From positions 1-64,000 of the forward strand of contig CAKRRD010000006.1 in the NCBI GenBank assembly GCA_934394815.1: a stretch of DNA of 64,000 bases. Direction: 5' to 3'. A program made the translations under genes and the position numbers. Shown piece by piece: positions 44,081 through 52,676 of this stretch. The DNA comes from an uncultured Acetatifactor sp. (lineage in GTDB: Bacteria > Bacillota > Clostridia > Lachnospirales > Lachnospiraceae). The notes beneath the pieces were generated by a model. The model ran no database searches. It saw only the letters and a program-made list of their open reading frames with translations, and had not been told where the DNA came from. Each line of letters opens with the position of its first letter. Positions within the stretch are counted from its first letter, which is position 1.

Positions 44081-44740
44081 ATGGCATTGGTTGCACCCGT
44101 GGAAAACGGTAAGATCGTAGAAACGACATCCCAGACTTCCGTGAGCAAGGCGGCTAAGTCCAAAAGCAACGGAATGGACAAGGAAGCATTTTTACAGCTT
44201 CTGGTTGCACAGATGAAGTATCAGGATCCTCTGGAGCCTACTTCCAATACAGAATACATAGCACAGTACGCACAGTTCTCACAGGTAGAGCAGATGCAGA
44301 ATATGTCCAACAGTATGGACTTGCAGAGAGCAAGCTCCCTGGTAGGCAAGGAGGTCTACATCAAGACCACGACATCCTCCGGCGATACCAAACTGGTACA
44401 GGGCAAAGTGGATTATGTGTCCTACGAAAATAACAAGGCTTATCTCTACATCAATGAACAGAAGTATTCCATCGACGATCTGGATTCTGTAGTGGATACG
44501 GATTATCTGAATGCGTACAATAAAGCTTACAACTTTACTGTAAAGCTGAACAAGCTTCCCAATGTAAACGGCATTGATTCCGGCGATGGCGAGACCATTG
44601 ATGAACTGGAGAAGGAATACAAGGAAATGACCGACTACGAGAAGTCCTTCCTGGCAAAAGATACCGTGAACAGCCTGAACAAGTACATCGAGCGCCTGCA
44701 GGAGATCCGTAAGGCGGCCGAAGAGACAGAAGGCGTGTAG
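44081..44740 (+). CDS. flgD: Flagellar hook-capping protein FlgD
   Basis: The 219-residue cap protein guides assembly of hook subunits. The N-terminal signature is SNGMDKEAFLQLLVAQMKYQ, then DPLEPTSNTEYIAQYAQFSQ (about residues 28-67), which is very strong. The middle part has a beta-rich region (VGKEVYIKTTTSSGDTKL). The C-terminal half is shorter than in enteric FlgD and ends in a charged helix. AAAGGAG precedes ATG. Confidence 0.94.
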   Translation: MALVAPVENGKIVETTSQTSVSKAAKSKSNGMDKEAFLQLLVAQMKYQDPLEPTSNTEYIAQYAQFSQVEQMQNMSNSMDLQRASSLVGKEVYIKTTTSSGDTKLVQGKVDYVSYENNKAYLYINEQKYSIDDLDSVVDTDYLNAYNKAYNFTVKLNKLPNVNGIDSGDGETIDELEKEYKEMTDYEKSFLAKDTVNSLNKYIERLQEIRKAAEETEGV

Positions 44741-44781
44741 GGCAGTAAAAGGGAACGGCTGAGGAAGAGGGGTGTTTGAAT

Positions 44782-45171
44782 ATGGATATTCAGAAAAACA
44801 GTTACCTGTCCATTGACCAGCTGGCCAATCAGTACTTAAACAGCAGCCGTAAGACCGTAAAAGCGGCACAGGAAAATCTGGTATCGTTTCAGGAAATCCT
44901 GCAGAATAAAAGTCAGGAACAGTTAAAATTTTCCAAACATGCCACCGTACGGCTGGAAGACAGAGGCATTGAACTGACAGACGCACAGCTGGAACGCTTG
45001 AATGACGGAGCGAGAAAAGCGGGACAGAAGGGAATCAGGGATTCTCTGGTGATCGTGGATGATCTGGCCTTTATTGTGAATGTGCCCAATAAGACTGTGG
45101 TGACCGCCATGGACAGCAGGGAAACCGAAGATAATGTATTTACAAATATAAACGGAGCCGTAATTATGTAG
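44782..45171 (+). CDS. Flagellar operon protein of the flg_new (TIGR02530) type
   Basis: The 129-residue protein lies between flgD and flgE, the normal site of this small family in Firmicutes and spirochaetes. The conserved part is residues 45-110: LKFSKHATVRLEDRGIELTD, then LERLNDGARKAGQKG and SLVIVDDLAFIVNVPNKTVVTAM. Its function is not known to me; a role in hook assembly is inferred from position. GAGGGGTG supports ATG 44782; a TTG two codons before overlaps that site. Confidence 0.85.
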   Translation: MDIQKNSYLSIDQLANQYLNSSRKTVKAAQENLVSFQEILQNKSQEQLKFSKHATVRLEDRGIELTDAQLERLNDGARKAGQKGIRDSLVIVDDLAFIVNVPNKTVVTAMDSRETEDNVFTNINGAVIM

Positions 45172-45248
45172 ACCGGACCAAAAACGGAGGTCATGCTCTC
45201 TTGAATGACAGAGAGAGAGCGCGGTTCCAATAAGGAGGAACAAGCACT

Positions 45249-46952
45249 ATGATGAGATCATTGTATTCTGGTGTAGCCGGATTGAAAACACACCAGACCA
45301 GAATGGACGTAATCGGTAATAACATTGCCAACGTCAATACAACAGCTTACAAATCCAGTTCCATGACTTTCAGCGAACTGATGAGCCAGACTACACAGAA
45401 GGCCAGCGGTGCCAACGCCACCACCGGCGTCGGCGGTACTAATGCCAAACAGATCGGTCTGGGCGTTAAAGCGGGTGCCATCAACACCGCCATTACCACA
45501 CAGGGCTCTGCACAGTCTACCGGTAATCCCTTCGACATCATGATCACCGGAGACAACTTTTTCGTAGTTAATAACGGAACCGAAAACTTCTTTACCAGAG
45601 ACGGTTCTTTCTATGTGGATGGTGCCGGTAACCTGGCAATGACCAGCACCGGTTACAATGTCATGGGATGGGGCGTGGATGAAAAGACCGGCAGCATCAA
45701 ACAGGATACCGTAAGCGCACTCCGTATCATGAGCACTGCTAACATGACATATCCGCCTGAGGCAACTTCAAAGGCGTATATTTCCGGTATTCTGGATGAG
45801 AATGATAAGGATGTTACCAGTGCCAGCGGTAAGTCCGTAAATCTGAACTTCTTTGATGCCAGAGGCTACAGTTATACTGCGAAATTTACCTTTAAGCAGT
45901 CCGGAGAACCGGATACCAACGTATATAGTATGGAATTGAGCAAGATTCTGGATTCCAATGGTGAAGAAATAGATATTTCCAAGGTAGCCTTCGGAAAAGC
46001 AGCAACACAGATCAAAAAGACCGCTTTGAATTTCAGCAACAGCGCATACACCTGGGATACGGCAGCACATACCTTGTCTACCATCGACGGCACGGTAGTA
46101 GCAAATCTGAATGATGTATTTGATGCAGCCACCGGAGCACTCAAGACGGATGCAACAGCACAGACTGCCCTGGATAACATTGCCAAGGCTTATGGATATG
46201 AAGGCTCTACGGACGAATTCCTGAAGCTGTTCAAAACCAGTGATGCAGATGCCAATCAGACAGTATCCGTACAGCAGATGCTGTTAAATATGCTGAATGG
46301 GCAAACTACGGATATTCTTCCGACGGATGCGACCACAATGACCATGACAGGAAGAACTTTTACAGGTAATCTGGTAAAATTCAATCACGATACCGGTAAG
46401 ATTGAGTCTGTCAATGGCATTACTACTAATCTGACCACGAGACTGGAATTTACGGATCGTGTCAACCAGGGTAATTTCGCGGAAAATATCACCATTGATC
46501 TGTCCGAATGTACGAACTACGACAACAAGGGTACCTCTACCATCGGTGCTACCAGTGGTGACTTGGACGGTCTGGGAACCGGACGCCGTCTGGGAGACAT
46601 GATCGGTGTATCCATCCAGAAGGATGGTATGATCTACGCAAGCTATGACAACGGCATGACCAAACTGCTCGGTCAGATTGCTACCGCAGCTTTCGCCAAT
46701 GCTTCTGGTCTGGAGAAGCAGGGAGATAACCTCTACTCTGCAACCCTGAACTCCGGTGAGTTCGATGGTATCGGCGTAGATATTACCGCAGATGGAGGAT
46801 ATATGTCTACCGGTCAACTGGAAATGAGCAATGTAGATTTGTCTTCGGAGTTTACCGAGATGATCACCACCCAGAGAGGTTTCCAGGCAAACAGCCGTAT
46901 TATTACCGTATCGGATACTCTGTTGGAGGAACTGACTAATCTGAAGCGTTAA
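45249..46952 (+). CDS. flgE: Flagellar hook protein FlgE
   Basis: The 567-residue exported protein is the structural subunit of the hook. The N-terminal signature is MRSLYSGVAGLKTHQTRMDV followed by IGNNIANVNTTAYKSSSMTF (residues 2-41). The C-terminal stacking helix is SNVDLSSEFTEMITTQRGFQ then ANSRIITVSDTLLEELTNLK. The centre (about residues 150-450) is a long variable outer domain, larger than in enteric FlgE. Two ATG codons in tandem (45249 and 45252) follow AAGGAGG. A terminator-like hairpin follows the gene. Confidence 0.95.
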   Translation: MMRSLYSGVAGLKTHQTRMDVIGNNIANVNTTAYKSSSMTFSELMSQTTQKASGANATTGVGGTNAKQIGLGVKAGAINTAITTQGSAQSTGNPFDIMITGDNFFVVNNGTENFFTRDGSFYVDGAGNLAMTSTGYNVMGWGVDEKTGSIKQDTVSALRIMSTANMTYPPEATSKAYISGILDENDKDVTSASGKSVNLNFFDARGYSYTAKFTFKQSGEPDTNVYSMELSKILDSNGEEIDISKVAFGKAATQIKKTALNFSNSAYTWDTAAHTLSTIDGTVVANLNDVFDAATGALKTDATAQTALDNIAKAYGYEGSTDEFLKLFKTSDADANQTVSVQQMLLNMLNGQTTDILPTDATTMTMTGRTFTGNLVKFNHDTGKIESVNGITTNLTTRLEFTDRVNQGNFAENITIDLSECTNYDNKGTSTIGATSGDLDGLGTGRRLGDMIGVSIQKDGMIYASYDNGMTKLLGQIATAAFANASGLEKQGDNLYSATLNSGEFDGIGVDITADGGYMSTGQLEMSNVDLSSEFTEMITTQRGFQANSRIITVSDTLLEELTNLKR

Positions 46953-46980
46953 GAAACTGTAAAAAATCATTTGGCTGCAT

Positions 46981-47010
46981 AAAGGGATAGGAGAAAAACC
47001 TGTCCCTTTT
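46981..47010 (+). terminator. Intra-operon terminator-like hairpin after flgE
   Basis: AAAGGGATAGG (46981-46991) pairs over 11 bp (one G-U) with CCTGTCCCTTT (46999-47009), then TATATG. It sits in the 146-base gap between flgE and flbD, the largest gap inside this part of the operon. Confidence 0.55.
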
Positions 47011-47098
47011 ATATGTATAAAAGATCAAGGGAAGAAAGTACTATAATTACGACGGAAGATCTGCGGAAATGTCGGAGAACAGGGAAGGAGACAGTATT

Positions 47099-47284
47099 AT
47101 GATCGAAGTCACGAAGATCAATGGGGTTAAGGTGTTGGTAAATCCTGACCTGATTGAACTGGTGGAAGAGACACCGGATACGGTGCTGACACTTACCACC
47201 GGAAAGAAAATAATTGTAAAAGAAAGTAGACAAGAAATAAAAAATCTTGTAATATTATACAGAAAGGATATTTTTGCAAGATAA
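47099..47284 (+). CDS. flbD: Flagellar protein FlbD/SwrD
   Basis: The 61-residue protein matches the FlbD family: MIEVTKINGVKVLVNPDLIE, then VEETPDTVLTLTTGKKIIVK and ES. In Bacillus subtilis the equivalent SwrD raises flagellar power. AAGGAG lies eight bases before ATG 47099; an ATG ten codons upstream adds an unrelated leader and is rejected. It stands between flgE and motA, the usual position in Clostridia. Confidence 0.9.
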   Translation: MIEVTKINGVKVLVNPDLIELVEETPDTVLTLTTGKKIIVKESRQEIKNLVILYRKDIFAR

Positions 47285-47309
47285 AAAAGCAGAATGTCAG
47301 GTGATTTAA

Positions 47310-48107
47310 GTGGATATAGCATCTTTAGCTGGTATATTATTGGCATTATTCATGTTGGTATTTGGTATCATAAGCTCCGCGGGTGTCGGAGGATTCGGAG
47401 AATATCTGGATCCGGCTTCTGCGATCATTACCTTTGGTGGATCATTTTCCTGTACCCTCATGTCTGTGAGCTTACAGAATTACATAGCGGGTCTGAAATC
47501 ATTTGCCCTGATTTTCAAGGCTCCGACACTGAACACTTCTGAGATGATCGGCAAAATCATAGAACTTTCCAACGTGGCACGTAAGGAAGGACTTCTGTCT
47601 CTGGAAGAAGCGGCAGCGGATCTGGAGGAGCCATTCCTGAAGAAAGGAATTCTTCTGATCGTCGATGGTACCGATCCCGAACTGGTACGTGCCATCATGG
47701 AGACGGAACTGGTAAGTGTGGAGGGCAGACATAAGGATACGATTGGTTTCTGGGATACACTGGCGGCCATGGGTCCTGCCTGGGGTATGATCGGTACCCT
47801 GATCGGTCTGGTAGATATGTTGTACCACATGGATGACCCGTCCACGCTGGGACCTGCAATGGCGGTAGCATTGATCACTACCTTGTATGGATCCCTGCTG
47901 GCCAACTGGATCTGTACGCCTGTTTCCAATAAATTGAAAGCAGATAATGCTGTGGAAATGCAGCAGAAAGAAGTTATGATCGAGGGACTTTTATCCATAC
48001 AGGCTGGTGAGAACCCCCGTGTCATTGAAGAAAAATTAAAATCGTTCCTTCCTCCGAAGGACAGAACAAGTGAAGATGGTGAAGAGGAAACAGGGGGTGA
48101 AGCTTAA
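47310..48107 (+). CDS. motA: Flagellar stator protein MotA
   Basis: This 265-residue membrane protein has four membrane helices: two near the start (about residues 2-25 and 28-52) and two in the second half (about 148-170 and 182-203). FWDTLAAMGPAWGMIGTLIG and the pore region ALITTLYGSLLANW with the conserved Pro and Thr residues are clear. The cytoplasmic loop between helices 2 and 3 carries the charged residues that touch FliG. It starts at GTG 47310, behind AGGTGA. motB overlaps its stop codon by one base. Confidence 0.94.
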   Translation: MDIASLAGILLALFMLVFGIISSAGVGGFGEYLDPASAIITFGGSFSCTLMSVSLQNYIAGLKSFALIFKAPTLNTSEMIGKIIELSNVARKEGLLSLEEAAADLEEPFLKKGILLIVDGTDPELVRAIMETELVSVEGRHKDTIGFWDTLAAMGPAWGMIGTLIGLVDMLYHMDDPSTLGPAMAVALITTLYGSLLANWICTPVSNKLKADNAVEMQQKEVMIEGLLSIQAGENPRVIEEKLKSFLPPKDRTSEDGEEETGGEA

Positions 48108-48937
48108 TGGCAAAACGTAAGCCAGAAGATCCACCCGCTGGATCTCCGGCATGGATGGCCACATTCAGTGACCTGATGAACTTGCTGCTGTGCTTCTTTG
48201 TTATGCTGTTTTCCATGTCATCCATTGATGCCACCAAATACAACGAAATGGCAGCGGCGATGTCCAACAGCACCTTCAGCATTTTCAATGCCGGTTCCAC
48301 GGCCATCGGAGAGGGCATCCTGATCAGTAACGGTGTCAGCCAGCTGAACGACCTGGATGAGTACATCAGCAATGCCGGAAGGAATGCGGACAGCGAGACG
48401 GATTCCGATAATTATGAGAAGTACGACAGTGCGGCCGAACTGCAGGAAGCATTGAATGAGAAAAATCTGCAGAGCAATGAAGAGCTGTCTGAAACGGTGC
48501 AGGAAGCATTAAATGAGGACAGCCTGGCGGATCAGGTGAGCGTATCCTTTACGTCACAGTATGTGCAGTTATCCATGAAGGGAGCACTGTTGTTTGATTC
48601 CGGAAGCGACCAGCTGAAGGATCAGGCCAAGACGGTTCTGGATAAGGTGGGTGTGATTCTGGAACGTTACGGAAGCACTTCTGTAATTGAGATTGAAGGA
48701 CATACGGATAATGTTCCCATCCACAGCGCACGGTTTGCGGACAACGAGGAACTGAGCAGTGCAAGAGCACTTTCCGTATTTTACTATCTGACGGAAAATA
48801 CTTCACTGGATCCGTCGAATTTGAGACATGCGGGAATGGGAGACCGCACGCCGATTGCTGATAACTCCACAGATGAGGGCCGCAGCAAGAACAGACGTGT
48901 AGAAATCAGAATATATAATCCTTCCACGACGAACTGA
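48107..48937 (+). CDS. motB: Flagellar stator protein MotB
   Basis: The 276-residue protein has a single N-terminal membrane helix with the ion-binding aspartate D22 in WMATFSDLMNLLLCFFVMLF. A linker with an acidic Gln/Glu-rich segment (about residues 80-145) is followed by an OmpA-type peptidoglycan-binding domain (about 150-270), with IEIEGHTDNVPI and DEGRSKNRRVEIRI. The ATG overlaps the motA stop (TAATG), so the two are translationally coupled. Whether protons or sodium drive this stator cannot be decided by eye. Confidence 0.95.
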   Translation: MAKRKPEDPPAGSPAWMATFSDLMNLLLCFFVMLFSMSSIDATKYNEMAAAMSNSTFSIFNAGSTAIGEGILISNGVSQLNDLDEYISNAGRNADSETDSDNYEKYDSAAELQEALNEKNLQSNEELSETVQEALNEDSLADQVSVSFTSQYVQLSMKGALLFDSGSDQLKDQAKTVLDKVGVILERYGSTSVIEIEGHTDNVPIHSARFADNEELSSARALSVFYYLTENTSLDPSNLRHAGMGDRTPIADNSTDEGRSKNRRVEIRIYNPSTTN

Positions 48938-48966
48938 TGTGGAGAGGGAAAGGAAGCATAAGATCA

Positions 48967-49485
48967 ATGAAGAAAAATCTGATGACAGTATTGATCCTGG
49001 CATTGCTGGTTGTGAATATTGTACTGACCAGCGTGATGCTTGTGAGCGTTGTAGGGACCAATAAGAAGACGGCACAGCTGGTAGACAATATCACTACCGC
49101 CATGAATCTGGAACTGACGGTTCCGGGAGCCGAGGAAACGACCAATGTGGCACTGACCGATACGGAAGTATATAATATCGCGGATACCATGACGATTCCT
49201 CTGAAGAGTGAGGCAGGAGCAAAGCAGGATTACATAATGTTCGATGTGTCTTTGTCTATTAATAAAAAGCACAAGGATTACAAGACCTACGGAAGCAGTG
49301 ATACCCTGTCCGGCTATGAGAACCTGATTAAGGATGCCATTACGGCTACTGTTTCCGCACATACAGAGGATGAGTGCAGAGAGGACATGGAAGGCTTGAA
49401 AGAGGAGATTCTGAAATCCATTCAGGAACTGTTCCAATCCGACTTCATCTATAAGGTCGCAATCAGCGGAGTGAAATTTGGCTGA
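48967..49485 (+). CDS. fliL: Flagellar basal-body-associated protein FliL
   Basis: The 172-residue membrane protein supports the stator at the rotor. An N-terminal membrane helix (about residues 5-27, LMTVLILALLVVNIVLTSVM) is followed by an external domain with YIMFDVSLSINKKHKDYK and a C-terminal helix ending FIYKVAISGVKFG, typical of FliL. AAGGAAG supports ATG 48967. An alternative ATG at 48937 overlaps the motB stop and would add ten residues (MWRGKGSIRS). Confidence 0.88.
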   Translation: MKKNLMTVLILALLVVNIVLTSVMLVSVVGTNKKTAQLVDNITTAMNLELTVPGAEETTNVALTDTEVYNIADTMTIPLKSEAGAKQDYIMFDVSLSINKKHKDYKTYGSSDTLSGYENLIKDAITATVSAHTEDECREDMEGLKEEILKSIQELFQSDFIYKVAISGVKFG

Positions 49486-49522
49486 TGAGACAGAAAAATA
49501 AGATGACAGGAGGTGAGGGCCT

Positions 49523-50503
49523 GTGAGTGATATACTTTCACAAAGTGAAATAGATAATCTTCTGAAACAACTGTCGGATGGAGACCTGGATGTGGATCAG
49601 ATCCAGGGCGAGGATGAGAAGCAGGTCAAAAATTATGACTTCAGCCGCCCCACCAAGTTCTCCAAAGAACATTTGAGAACACTGGAGATCATTTTTGAGC
49701 ATTACAGCCGACTGATTTCCACGAATCTGCCGGTATACCTGAGGAAAAATGTGCAGGTGACGGTGGCGAGTTCCGAGACGGTTACTTTCAGTGAGTTTTC
49801 CAATGCACTGTCGAATCCGTCGGTGCTGGGTATAGTCAATTTTGTACCGTTAAATGGAAATATTATTATAGAGATTTCAACCAATATTTGTTACGCCATG
49901 CTGGATCGCATGCTGGGAGGCAGCGGCCAGCCGCTGGAGAAGAGCAGAGATTTTTCAGATATAGAACTTACGATCCTGCAAAAGGTTCTGGTCATGTTCA
50001 CACAGCTGATGCGTGAGCCCTGGAAAAATGTTGTTGAGATCTCGCCGGTATTGAGCCGGCTGGAGACGAATCCCCAGTTCGCACAGGTAATCGCACCCAG
50101 CGATATGATCGCTATTGTTACCCTGAATATGAAGATCGGGGATGTCGAAGGAATGGTAAATATCTGTCTTCCTTTCTTTACTCTGGAAGATGTGATGGAT
50201 AAACTGAACACCAAATACTGGTTCTCCACAATGCAGGAGAATCACGATGAACACTACGAGGAATACATTGAGTCCATGATCCGCAGAGTGGATATTCCTA
50301 TTAAGGCGGTATTGGGAAAGAGCACTATTTCCGTGAATGATTTCCTGAATCTGCAGGTGGGCGATTGTATCAGACTGGATTCCAGAGTGGATACCGATAT
50401 GAATGTGTATGTGGGTAATATTAAGAAATTCACAGCACTTCCCGGTACAGAGAAAGATTCGTATGCTGTTCAGATCACATCGGTGATCAGAGAGGAGGAG
50501 TAA
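49523..50503 (+). CDS. fliM: Flagellar motor switch protein FliM
   Basis: This 326-residue C-ring protein binds phospho-CheY and sets rotation direction. The N-terminal CheY-binding peptide is DILSQSEIDNLLKQL (residues 3-17). The CheC-like middle domain runs about residues 45-230 (YDFSRPTKFSKEHLRTLEII). The SpoA domain is at the C terminus (about 250-320), with VGDCIRLDSRVDTDMNVYVG. It starts at GTG 49523 after a strong AGGAGGTGA. fliY starts two bases after its stop. Confidence 0.96.
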   Translation: MSDILSQSEIDNLLKQLSDGDLDVDQIQGEDEKQVKNYDFSRPTKFSKEHLRTLEIIFEHYSRLISTNLPVYLRKNVQVTVASSETVTFSEFSNALSNPSVLGIVNFVPLNGNIIIEISTNICYAMLDRMLGGSGQPLEKSRDFSDIELTILQKVLVMFTQLMREPWKNVVEISPVLSRLETNPQFAQVIAPSDMIAIVTLNMKIGDVEGMVNICLPFFTLEDVMDKLNTKYWFSTMQENHDEHYEEYIESMIRRVDIPIKAVLGKSTISVNDFLNLQVGDCIRLDSRVDTDMNVYVGNIKKFTALPGTEKDSYAVQITSVIREEE

Positions 50504-50505
50504 CG

Positions 50506-51912
50506 ATGGACGGGATGTTATCTCAAGACGAGATAAATGCCCTGCTGCAAGGCATGGATCTGTCGGATACCGCAGACAGCGGTACAGACACACCGGATGC
50601 AGAGCCGGAGAGCAGCATGGTTGAAAATAATGACAGCAAACAGGGAACAGGCGCAAAGCCGGTGGAGCCAACCGATGAAATACTGACGGATGTGGAGAAA
50701 GATGCGATTGGTGAGGTGGCCAATATCAGCATGGGATCTTCCGCAACCACCCTGTATTCGCTGGTAAACCGTAAAGTAAATATTACGACCCCGGTAGTTA
50801 CACTTGCTACCTGGAAATCTTTGCTGGACACTTATGAAAAGCCCTGTGTATTTATCCAGATCAAGTACACACAGGGGTTGGACGGTACTAATATCTTGGT
50901 TCTGAAAGAACACGATGTTAAGGTGATCACTGACCTTATGATGGGTGGCGACGGAACCAATACCGACGGAGAACTCGGAGAACTGCATCTGAGTGCGATC
51001 TCTGAGGCCATGAACCAGATGATGGGTTCTGCGGCTACCTCTCTTTCCACGCTGTTGCAGACAGTGATTGATATCAGCCCGCCCGAATCTTCCCTGTTCG
51101 ACCTGACAGAGGTGAAGGACGGCAAGGAAATTTCTCCGTTTCTGGGAGGAACCTTTGTAAAAATAGCATTCCGTATGCAGATCGATGATCTGGTAGACAG
51201 CTCTATCATGCAGTTGTATCCCATCGATTTTGCACGTAAGCTGGTAGAGACATTTATTAATACGCAGATGGGAGGTCTGGGAGAAAGTACGAAAAGTGCT
51301 GCACCCCAGCCGGAGAATACCACATCTGCACCCGCTGCATCTGCACCGCAGAGCAGTGCCGGCCAGATGAATGCCGGTGCCGGCAGTATGCCGCAGATGA
51401 ACATGCAGCAGCCGGATCCCATGGCTATGAACAACATGAACAACATGAATGGCATGAATCCGATGAACGGCATGGGCATGAATGGCATGAACCAGATGGG
51501 CAACATGGGCATGATGAACAACCAGATGGGCATGGGCATGAATGGCATGAACCAGATGGGCAGCATGGGCATGCCGCAGATGAATGGCATGGGCATGATG
51601 GGAATGCCCCAGCAGAATGTCAATGTGCAGCCCGCGCAGTTCCAGAGCTTTTCCAACGACAACATGGGAGCCGGTGCGCAGGAAAATATCGGCCTGATCA
51701 AGGATGTACCCTTGGAAGTGACAGTAGAACTCGGAAGAACGACCAAATCCATTTCCGAGATTCTGGAATTCTCACCGGGTACGATTATCGAACTGGATCG
51801 TATTGCAGGAGAACCTATTGACGTACTGGTCAATGGAAAGTTTGTTGCCAAGGGAGAAGTCGTTGTTATTGAAGAAAGCTTTGGCGTACGTATTACGGAA
51901 ATTATAAAATAA
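50506..51912 (+). CDS. fliY: Flagellar motor switch phosphatase FliY with a Met-rich linker
   Basis: The 468-residue protein combines four parts. The first is a CheY-binding peptide, GMLSQDEINALLQGMD (residues 3-18). The second is a CheC-like phosphatase region (about 60-260) with both catalytic motifs, DAIGEVANI and SEAMNQM (Glu-x2-Asn). The third is a long low-complexity linker (about 265-375), of which residues 290-372 are almost only Met, Asn, Gly and Gln. The last is a C-terminal SpoA/FliN domain (about 390-466, PLEVTVELGRTTKSISEILE). It should dephosphorylate CheY-P at the switch, as in Bacillus. The Met-rich linker is unusual: about one residue in three is Met. Confidence 0.95.
   Translation: MDGMLSQDEINALLQGMDLSDTADSGTDTPDAEPESSMVENNDSKQGTGAKPVEPTDEILTDVEKDAIGEVANISMGSSATTLYSLVNRKVNITTPVVTLATWKSLLDTYEKPCVFIQIKYTQGLDGTNILVLKEHDVKVITDLMMGGDGTNTDGELGELHLSAISEAMNQMMGSAATSLSTLLQTVIDISPPESSLFDLTEVKDGKEISPFLGGTFVKIAFRMQIDDLVDSSIMQLYPIDFARKLVETFINTQMGGLGESTKSAAPQPENTTSAPAASAPQSSAGQMNAGAGSMPQMNMQQPDPMAMNNMNNMNGMNPMNGMGMNGMNQMGNMGMMNNQMGMGMNGMNQMGSMGMPQMNGMGMMGMPQQNVNVQPAQFQSFSNDNMGAGAQENIGLIKDVPLEVTVELGRTTKSISEILEFSPGTIIELDRIAGEPIDVLVNGKFVAKGEVVVIEESFGVRITEIIK
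51471..51573 (+). repeat. 60-bp direct repeat in the fliY linker
   Basis: Bases 51471-51513 recur at 51531-51573 with one difference. The period is 60 bases (20 codons). The repeated protein motif reads GMGMNGMNQMG(N/S)MGM. Confidence 0.9.
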
Positions 51913-51948
51913 AGCAGAGAATAGACCAAGCAAACGGAGGAAAATGAA

Positions 51949-52311
51949 ATGGCTAAGAATATTTTAATCTGTGATGATGCAGCATTCATGAGGATGATGA
52001 TCAAGGATATCCTGACCAAGAACGGTTATAATGTTGCCGGAGAAGCAGAGAACGGAATGAAGGCAGTAGAGAAGTTCAAAGAAGTAAATCCGGATCTGGT
52101 ACTGATGGATATCACCATGCCCGAGATGGATGGCATCCAGGCATTGAAAGAGATCAAGAAGCTGGACGGTGGCGCAAAAGTCATCATGTGTTCCGCAATG
52201 GGCCAGCAGGCAATGGTTATCGAATCCATTCAGGCCGGTGCCAAGGATTTCATTGTAAAACCTTTTCAGGCAGAGCGTGTTATAGAAGCAGTGAAAAAGG
52301 TAGTGGGTTAA
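51949..52311 (+). CDS. cheY: Chemotaxis response regulator CheY
   Basis: The 120-residue single receiver domain has acidic pocket residues D9 and D10, phosphorylation site D54 (LVLMDITMPEMDG), S82 and K104 (IVKPF). The conserved aromatic after S82 is replaced by other residues, as often in Firmicutes CheY. CheA phosphorylates it, and it binds FliM and FliY, which is why its position right after fliY is typical. GGAGG precedes ATG. The stop overlaps the fliO start (TAATG). Confidence 0.96.
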   Translation: MAKNILICDDAAFMRMMIKDILTKNGYNVAGEAENGMKAVEKFKEVNPDLVLMDITMPEMDGIQALKEIKKLDGGAKVIMCSAMGQQAMVIESIQAGAKDFIVKPFQAERVIEAVKKVVG

Positions 52312-52676
52312 TGATCATACTTACCGGAAAAGCAGACGGCTATGCCCAGTTCATTACCGTACTGTTCATTTTTGTGGCAGTACTGGCAGTGACCGCGCTG
52401 GTAACGAAATGGATTGCGGGGTACCAGAAGCAGCAGGGAATGGCCGGCAACATCGAGATAAGAGAAACGGTCCGGATTGCGAACAACAAATATATTCAAC
52501 TGGTTCGGATCGGTGAAACTTATTATGCCATTGCAGTCTGCAAAGATACCGTGACGACGCTGGGAGAGATTCCTGCAGATCAGCTGAAGGAAAAGACAAC
52601 ATCGGAAAATGCTTCCGGCTTCCGGGAGCTATTGGAACGTGCGGCTAAGAAAGAGAATGAAGAGAAAGATCATTGA
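52311..52676 (+). CDS. fliO: Flagellar biosynthesis protein FliO
   Basis: The 121-residue small membrane protein has one helix (about residues 14-34, FITVLFIFVAVLAVTALVTK), followed by a cytoplasmic SpoA-like strand block (IEIRETVRIANNKYIQLVRI) and a charged tail. It assists assembly of the FliP ring. The ATG overlaps the cheY stop and its end overlaps fliP by about 20 bases. The longer reading with an upstream ATG lies inside cheY and is rejected. Confidence 0.88.
   Translation: MIILTGKADGYAQFITVLFIFVAVLAVTALVTKWIAGYQKQQGMAGNIEIRETVRIANNKYIQLVRIGETYYAIAVCKDTVTTLGEIPADQLKEKTTSENASGFRELLERAAKKENEEKDH

Noticed and set aside
50832..52019. 395-codon minus-strand frame with Met/Pro/Ile-rich repeats opposite fliY
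   Set aside because: It mirrors the repetitive fliY linker and spans two + strand genes. There is no start signal.
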